Source of the DNA: Symsagittifera roscoffensis
Taxonomy: Eukaryota; Xenacoelomorpha; Acoela; Convolutidae
Assembly (NCBI RefSeq): GCF_963678635.1
Contig: NC_087070.1
Coordinates: forward strand, 11,072,539-11,136,538
Length of the DNA stretch: 64,000 nucleotides
Reading direction: 5' to 3'
Positions 56,956-64,000 of this stretch are shown piece by piece. A program made the position numbers and the translations under genes. Position 1 is the stretch's first letter. Every line of letters starts with the position of its first letter. A model generated the notes under the pieces. The model was not told where the DNA came from. It did not search any database and was given only the letters and a program-made list of their open reading frames with translations.

Positions 56956-59157
56956 AGAGTATCACATCCATCATCAATCCGAGAAACCGCTATAGATTTT
57001 CCAAAACTACTAAATAAACTAGAACAAGCTGAAATCACAATGAAATTAGAAGAAACAGAAAATTTAAAAGTGCAATATGGGAACAACGTTCAAACAAAAA
57101 TTTAGCAATTTAAAAATATCCAAGACTCTGATAATGAATTAGCAGATAAAATCACTCAGGTATTAAACTTTATGAAAAAAATCCAAATTTTAAAAGGCAA
57201 AGCATCATTCAAAAAATGGTCCAATTAATGTCGCAGATATGGTCATAGCGTAAATTAAAGCAGACAAAAACAACAAGACAACTTAAATTGACCGAAAAAA
57301 ACATAGAGAACCAAGCAAATCTTTCTATCAATATTTGAAAAAAGATCAAAGTTTACCAAACAAAATTATAAGTAAAAGTTCAGGAAAATAATTTCGAGAT
57401 AGCTACATTGATTTCAGATCACAGTCTTCTTGTCATAAGAATTTTTGCGGAAGATCCCCAGACCAAAGAAATTTACAAAAATTTTCACAAAAAAAAGTAG
57501 CAGATCAAATAGTCAAAATTATCAAAAACGAAACAATTATTCAAGATCAAAATCAACTTGAAGTAATTACTCAAATTATAATAGATCTCGATTTTACTCG
57601 AATTCTCGAAACTGATGCTTTTCTAAGGATCGTTCAAGAAATTCTTCAAACCACCGAAATCGAAACTATTTGCATAGTCGAAACAGAAGTTATCCAAATA
57701 TTAATTCACGGAATTACTCTAACAAAAGACCATATTATAACAATAACAAAAATAGATCCCGTGATAACTCCAAGAGTAACAAATATAAGTAACTGCTCAA
57801 ATTATAATAAGAAGCTATCATATTCAAACTCTCAAAACAAAAACTATTCCATTGACCGTTCAAGAAATTCTTCAAACAAAGGTAATTGAAACTATTTGAA
57901 TAGTCGAAATCAAAACTATTCGAATAAGAGATCACAAAACTACTGTAACAGTAGACCATTTTAAAATAGTTTTAATAATAGATACCGTGATAACTCCAGG
58001 AGTAACGAATCGAAGTAACTGTTCAAAATATAAAAAGAACCTTTCTCATTCAAACGCTCGAATTAGATTTTATTCCAATGGCCGGTCAAGAAATTTTTCA
58101 AACAACCGAATTTGAAACTATTCAAATAGTCGAAATTGAAACTATTCGAATAGCTGATAAAAAATCTATTCTAACAACAGGCCCTATTATAATAAATATA
58201 ATAATAGATACAATTAACGTTCTAGAAATGGAAACGGCAATTATCAGAACATATCAAGAAACTTTTCTCAATCACCGCATCGAAATTTTACTCAATTTTC
58301 AAACACGACGAGTCAAAACTACAGAAGCAGTACACAAAATCATCATAGAAAAAATTAATCAAAAACAATATACAGACGAAACAAATTCAGACTTTCCAGG
58401 TATCGACAAACTTTAGAACTACAATTAAATCATATAGACTGTGAAACCACAGATGACGAAAAAGATACAGAAAGTACACTTATTTTTAACATGCTCAAAG
58501 TAGAAAATGAGTATGAAACACCAACTGAATCGAATTAATAACAAAATGAAATTATAAGTTCTTATCCTCAAGATTCAAGTAAACATCAAGAAACAACAAC
58601 CTACACCTCACAAATAGTTGAAACCAACTCCAATGTGAACAACATATACCAAAATACAACAATTGAAATATAACCACCAAAAGAAAACAATTACACTACT
58701 CTTGGAAAGACCAAAAAGCAAGAAATTTCAATCACCATTTTTAATACTCCAACATGGAATGCGATTCAATTTTTACATCTAAAACTTTCCCCTTCTAAAA
58801 TCTCAAGTGAACTAACCACCGTACAAGGATCAAGTTTTATAAACAATGGAAAAATTCAATTATACCTTGTTCCAACTCAAAATATGGAACAGAATAAGAT
58901 TTTACGTAAACTCGTCAAGCAAATATTCCATATTACAGACAAAAACACAATTTCGCTGGAATCCCAATCATTTTTAAGAATATCCCAACTATAAAATCTT
59001 GAATAGTAAATTACACATCAAAAACAATTATACAAAACAAAATAATACATCTCTAAAATTCTTTCAAACAATAAACAAGCAAACCCCAATTTTCTCAAAA
59101 ATTTACCATGTATCAAGTACATCAATCTAACACTGACGAAAACAAACAAAGGCAAAT

Positions 59158-59424
59158 ATGTCTGACCTTGAATTTCAACCAATTCACAATTTTTCTAGAG
59201 TACGATTTCATCCATCCAGTACGCTGAAAATACAACGTAATATCTCTACTTATATAATTACACTAGCATTAGGACTCTTAGGATATTGCGAAACAAATTC
59301 AACATTTTATCCTACACAGGAAAGAGCATTTGCAGTTAGTAAAATTTTAAAATTATTAGATTATAGTCAATCAACAATTTTTAGAGAAGAACTATCTTTT
59401 AATAATAAAATTAATAATTCTTGA
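59158..59424 (+). CDS. 88-aa ORF between gag and pol, copy B
   Basis: Same length, start and stop as 48,874-49,140, with seven amino-acid differences spread along the protein. No known domain. Confidence 0.4.
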   Translation: MSDLEFQPIHNFSRVRFHPSSTLKIQRNISTYIITLALGLLGYCETNSTFYPTQERAFAVSKILKLLDYSQSTIFREELSFNNKINNS

Positions 59425-59510
59425 AGAAACACAGATTATTTAAAAAACCCTATTTTAAACCAATATTTCAAATGTAAAAACAAACAAACGAACAGCAATT
59501 AACTTTAACA

Positions 59511-62500
59511 ATGTTCAATTTTCAGCATTTTCAAATCAGTCAGCAAGAATTTGACCGACTGGCAGATTTGATATTGAAATACCCAAAGTCTACGCTTTAT
59601 CTAAGTTTGATGCTGGAAAAAGACATTCACCACTACACCTCCCTCTAAAACCTGCTTTCAAAAAAAGCGCAAGTAAATACCAATCCAATTACGAGTTAAA
59701 ATAAATACACTGTTAGACATCCTTGAACATTGCAAACTTATCTCATCAGTAAAAAGAGAACAACAAACGGACGGAAATACCTTCATCAACCCTGTAGTTT
59801 TTTTCGCGAAAGGCGAATAATTAAAAATTGTTCTAGATGCAAATTCGTTCTATCGCAAATCTGTAATTGATGAATCAAAATACATTTGACATATAGAACC
59901 AATACAATTAATACTCACAAAGACAAAGGACAATACTATACCACTGCCGACATGAATAAAGAATACAACCAACTCCAGTAAACAAACAATCACATCGACT
60001 AACACAATTTGTTATTGGTAATCAACAATACGATTTTAATAGACTGTTCTATGGTATATCCATAGGATCAGTAGCTTTTTCAGCGTTTATGACAAAAAAA
60101 TTTTTATAACACTATTTTTTAGCAAAAACTTAACTACATATTTGGACGATGTTTTCATACAGTCACAACCAAAACAAGAAACGTTTAATGTATAACAGAA
60201 ATATCACCAAAATTGATTAAAAGAAAACATGAAAGTAGCCCCAGATGACTCACATTTTTTCCTCACCCGTGTAAATTTCCTGGGACACAAAATTAAAGGC
60301 ACCTTAATTACACCTTTAATATCACGACTAGAATCCACATAAAAACTTGAACCAATGTCTATCAAAACGAAAATCCAAGAGTTTCTTGGAATGTTAAATT
60401 TTTTGAGTAAATACGTTTATAAAATGCAATTTTTATGTAAGACCATTTTATTATGTTCTTCGACAACAAAATAATTTTGAGTGGACATTAAACATCAAAA
60501 AGGCTTCGACGAAAAAAAAAGGCTCCTCACAGAACAATTCGCAAACACATTTCCAGACCCAGATCAACCATTCTACGCTATGTGCGATGCGTCCAACTTT
60601 AGAATTGGCGCAGCACTTCTACAATCACTTCAAGGTAACAATGAAAAAAACCTTAAATCAGCAATTTCTCAACCTCTCACTCAAGCAGAGCTTAGAATCT
60701 TTACACTTATGGGAGAATGTACAGCCATATTATATAAGTTTAACCAATTATGAATTCTCAATCTTTGGATCAAAACATCCAACAGTTCTATTCACATATC
60801 ATTAACCAATAATTTTCCTAATTCAACAATAGTCAGATCCAAAGCATAGAGTTTACAGATTTCAATTTATTCTAAACAAATTTCTTAATTTCAAACAATT
60901 TGGACAGCAGGCAAAAACCTTGCTTTACCAGATACACTTAGTCGAAACTGATAACTGATAAATTGAACAGATAACACAAAAAAAAACTTAAGAAAAACCA
61001 CAAAACATAAAATTCTTCATTGCAAAAGACGAAACATCACCACGATTTGAGTTTAAATACGCAGTGAACACTGACTCTGACACTATGCAAAGAAACACCT
61101 TATAACACTTACCATTATATCTTGATTGTCAAAACAATCACTAGGAAGTAGATTTATTTGTCTAAATCAAAAAATTTGTTTAAAGAAATGCCATTCTCAT
61201 CATGGATAAAAAACAGTACACAACAAAAGACAACTAAGCAAAAACCATACCAAAATAAATTATTCCCATTGATAGAAAAGGAAAATTTAACAGACACCCT
61301 TAACTTGCCAGGCCCCCCATGTTTAAACTAAAAATATACAATTAATAAAATTTTTAATTTGCAATTTTCAAATAGCAGATAAAGTAATTTTCTCTCAAAA
61401 ATTGAAATTCAAAACAATTTCTATAAAACAATGAAACTCAAAACAAGACCAAAATCTTGACCCTGTCATCAGACACCTTAAATCTTGGCACAACTATAAA
61501 GCAAATTAGTAAAAGCTGATATCACAATCTTAGGAAATAAAACTTTACTTCGATATTTTCGAAAAATTATTAGTCCAACGATCAACGAAAATACTGATCT
61601 CTTAAAATATCACACAGCTGAAACAAATTTACCATGTCTACCATTAAGCTTAATTTCAATTGCTTCAAAATTTCACATTCCTCACATGTAAAAGGACATG
61701 CAGGATCAAAAAAATTTTTTGAAATTTCACTCAAACTTTTTTTCCAAGTGCGTCAATATGGAGAAAAGTACTTTGCAATGATTGTATAACATGTCAAATA
61801 AACAAAAATTTCCCACACCAAAACGACTAGCAGAAAAACAAGACTTTAAAGGATAAAGTCTGTACTTCAATCATTGACTTTCATTTGACACCAAAGGCCC
61901 TAGATCACCCTTCTTGGAAGGAAGTTCGTAGAAAAGGTAACAGTTGATGCCCTTAACTCTGTAAGTCATTTAAACGCTTATTATGCTTACACAACACTTT
62001 ATGAACATTGGATAGCAAAATTTGGTCTGCCAGAAATCCTTGTAACAGACGATGGAACAGAATTTATAAATAATGGAATTAAAACATAAAGCCACCTTCA
62101 TAATATGAAACCTAAACCAAGAACATCCCATGCCGCACGGCCAATTGAACTCGTTGAAGTCATGAACCGTTCCTTACTAGAATATCCCCTATGTATTATA
62201 AATGGTGATGGTAAAAAATATACCGAATGGTCAACAGACGTAAAGTTATTCCCATTAGCATTTAATTCCCAATTCACAACAACACATGAATTAGCACAGT
62301 ATGAAATGATTAATAACCAAAAACCACTTAAATTATTAATGTTCACACCATAATCCTTAGAATTGCGCAAGGCTTTTGACAACCAAAGAAAGATTCAAGT
62401 TGTTTTAATCTACCACTTCACACCCATGACAAAGATCTTATTCACCTTTTAAAATTGTCCTCTGGGAACCTTAATGAATGGATTTTAAATCGCGATTAAA

Positions 62501-63110
62501 AAAATTAGGAAAAATAATTTAAAATTATGCAAAAAATTTGTTACAAAGACATTACATTCAGTATCAAAAAAATTCATGTTTTACACCAGCATCAAACCTA
62601 AAAGTAGTAACATTTCTTTTAATCCCAAATTTTTTGATTCAGAAAAGAATTTCGAAAAAAAATAACTTATCCAAAAAAACCATTTCAATTATTTGAAAAA
62701 CCCACAGATGTCATATAAAACTCCAGCGATCACAATCCAAAATAATAATAAAGCATTGAAACAATCTTTTACCATAATAGCCGAAAGAATTTGCCCTCCG
62801 TGAACTAACACAGTTATACTCCTTCACAGGACTGCATAATGTTCATAACACCACAGAAAATAACATACAACAGAAAACAACAAATTTCACTCACCTACCC
62901 CAATCATCAGATGTATCTCCACAAGACATAACAGACAAGCCTCAAAAACAAATAATTCCGAAATGCAGACTAAACCGTAAGCTACAAGAACCTCATACCA
63001 AATTCAAAGAAAAAATTCAACAAGGCCGATCAACTTGTCTTAGAAATCAACCAAGTAAAGATTATAAAACCTTTATTTCACAATCTAAAAACTAAAAAAG
63101 TAGAATTTCC
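59511..63110 (+). pseudogene. pol: Dead pol (RT, RNase H, integrase), copy B
   Basis: Same fragments as copy A: RT start near 59,680, a catalytic box near 60,140 that still reads YLDD-like, RNase H at 60,580, zinc finger near 61,690 and integrase D/E blocks near 62,045 and 62,160. Longest open parts are 60,481-60,753 and 62,105-62,353. It lacks the 24-base duplication of copy A. Confidence 0.85.
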
Positions 63111-63606
63111 GAAACCCCATTATTAATTAAACAGCACTGTAAAGTTTTTAGTAAAGCCTTAAAGTAATTGCTAATTACAGCGATTCATTTTACTTTTGAC
63201 AAATATTTCAAAATCATCCAATCAAGTTCATTTGAGATCATCGTATTTCTCTCTAAACACCACCACTTTCTTTAGCCAAAATATCTCTGACTCTAATTAG
63301 ATCTGAAACTCTAACTCAAAGACCTCCAGATCCTAAATAAGCACTACCATTCTATTCGGCAAGTTAAAATAAAAATCATTTAGAAGTTGCAACCCTCTTT
63401 TTTTAATAAGCACAAAAACTAACAATTTTTGTTTCATTTTATAACCCGTAATTCCGCCAGAGAAAAAAATTAGGTTTGGCCTAAAGATAAAAATCGACAT
63501 GATCAATTATCCTAGAACCGTTCTACCTTCCAATATCACCTAATCATCGACTGCACTTGGCTTCAACTCCAAAAAAAAAGCTTCGACAAAGCAAGTCACT
63601 TTTTGA

Positions 63607-63843
63607 ATGCTTCTTTCAAACTCAGTTCAGCAAAAAAAACTATTCATTTCTACTTTTCTCTCAATTTTTTTAACCCTTTTTCAACTTTGCATTTTTGTCA
63701 TAGCCGACTTTTTGGAAATGAAAATCCTCTTTTTCTACTTTTTTGCAGCCAGTTCATTCTTTTCTATTCCCTATTACAATTTTACGTTTGTCTCTCCAAA
63801 ACCATTGACAACCTTATCAGGTACGAAACTTAATCTTTCATAA
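63607..63843 (+). pseudogene. Small hydrophobic ORF 'a', copy B, altered C-terminus
   Basis: ATG at 63,607 with the same start as copy A. An extra five bases near 63,765 move the end into another frame, so the last ~25 residues differ. The normal end is still readable in the neighbouring frame to 63,833. Confidence 0.45.
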
Positions 63844-64000
63844 ATGATATGAAGTCTACTAAGAAGAAAAGATAATTTTATTCTTTTTGTAATTTTTATA
63901 ACTTTTCTCATTTCTCTAATCTTTACAATTTTTAAATGCATAAAAAAGGCCAGAATTAATTTGCAATAGCAAAAATTTTGCAATTAATTTTCACAGAAGA

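Larger units (their letters stand above)
56435..64000 (+). mobile_element. Dead retroelement, copy B (tandem duplicate), runs off the window
   Basis: Matches 46,240-53,730 throughout at about 95% by eye: gag region (56,435-58,420), zinc knuckle remnant (57,212), 88-aa ORF (59,158-59,424), pol (59,511-63,110), spacer (63,111-63,606), hydrophobic ORF 'a' (63,607) and 'b'. Offsets between copies drift from 10,195 to 10,284 and 10,272 through small indels. Copies share most disabling lesions. Confidence 0.85.

Overview
The window is AT-rich DNA from an animal, almost certainly an invertebrate. It has spliced exons with GT-AG introns, a PLAT-domain gene, a metzincin exon, several families of small inverted-repeat transposons, and long LTR retroelements. 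The phylum cannot be fixed from sequence alone. There are no bacterial operons, and I saw no rRNA or tRNA genes and no CRISPR array.

Layout. (1) 1 to about 12,160: the 3' two thirds of a nearly intact Ty3/gypsy-type LTR retroelement. It has an uninterrupted pol (RT, RNase H, integrase, GPY/F), then two tiny hydrophobic ORFs, a Ser/Thr/Pro-rich ORF without an AUG, a large envelope-like glycoprotein that I judge to be of the chuvirus type, and a 599-aa ORF of unknown function. The last ORF overlaps the envelope gene as ATGA. A 3' non-coding part and LTR-like sequence follow. (2) 12,161 to 42,000: G-richer host DNA. It holds PLAT-domain exons (22,845-26,991) with an older PLAT fragment near 15,100, a 1.85-kb TIR element with TA flanks, hAT-like MITEs, a 2.85-kb tandem array (28.9-37.8 kb), hairpin-forming tandem units (38.2-38.95 kb), and a minus-strand exon with a metzincin zinc-binding motif (41.25-41.37 kb). 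(3) 42,000 to 64,000: a long-dead relative of the first element, with LTR-like piece, leader, gag, pol, small ORFs and envelope. A 10.2-kb part of it has been tandemly duplicated, and copy B runs off the window.

How the parts fit. The first element carries a pol able in principle to copy and integrate it, plus an envelope-like gene and at least four more ORFs, a layout closer to a complex endogenous retrovirus than to a simple retrotransposon. The dead copies serve as an internal control. They show that the envelope signal peptide was once in frame with the envelope body, that the small hydrophobic ORF was once continuous, and that the Ser/Thr/Pro-rich ORF once had an AUG. Two of the three defects in the good copy are single-base changes in homopolymer runs (T9 and C5), so assembly error is a live alternative to real decay.

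The most novel part is the cassette downstream of pol (4,173-10,132). It has two ATGA-overlapping ORF pairs, suggesting coupled translation, and an ORF family I do not recognise.
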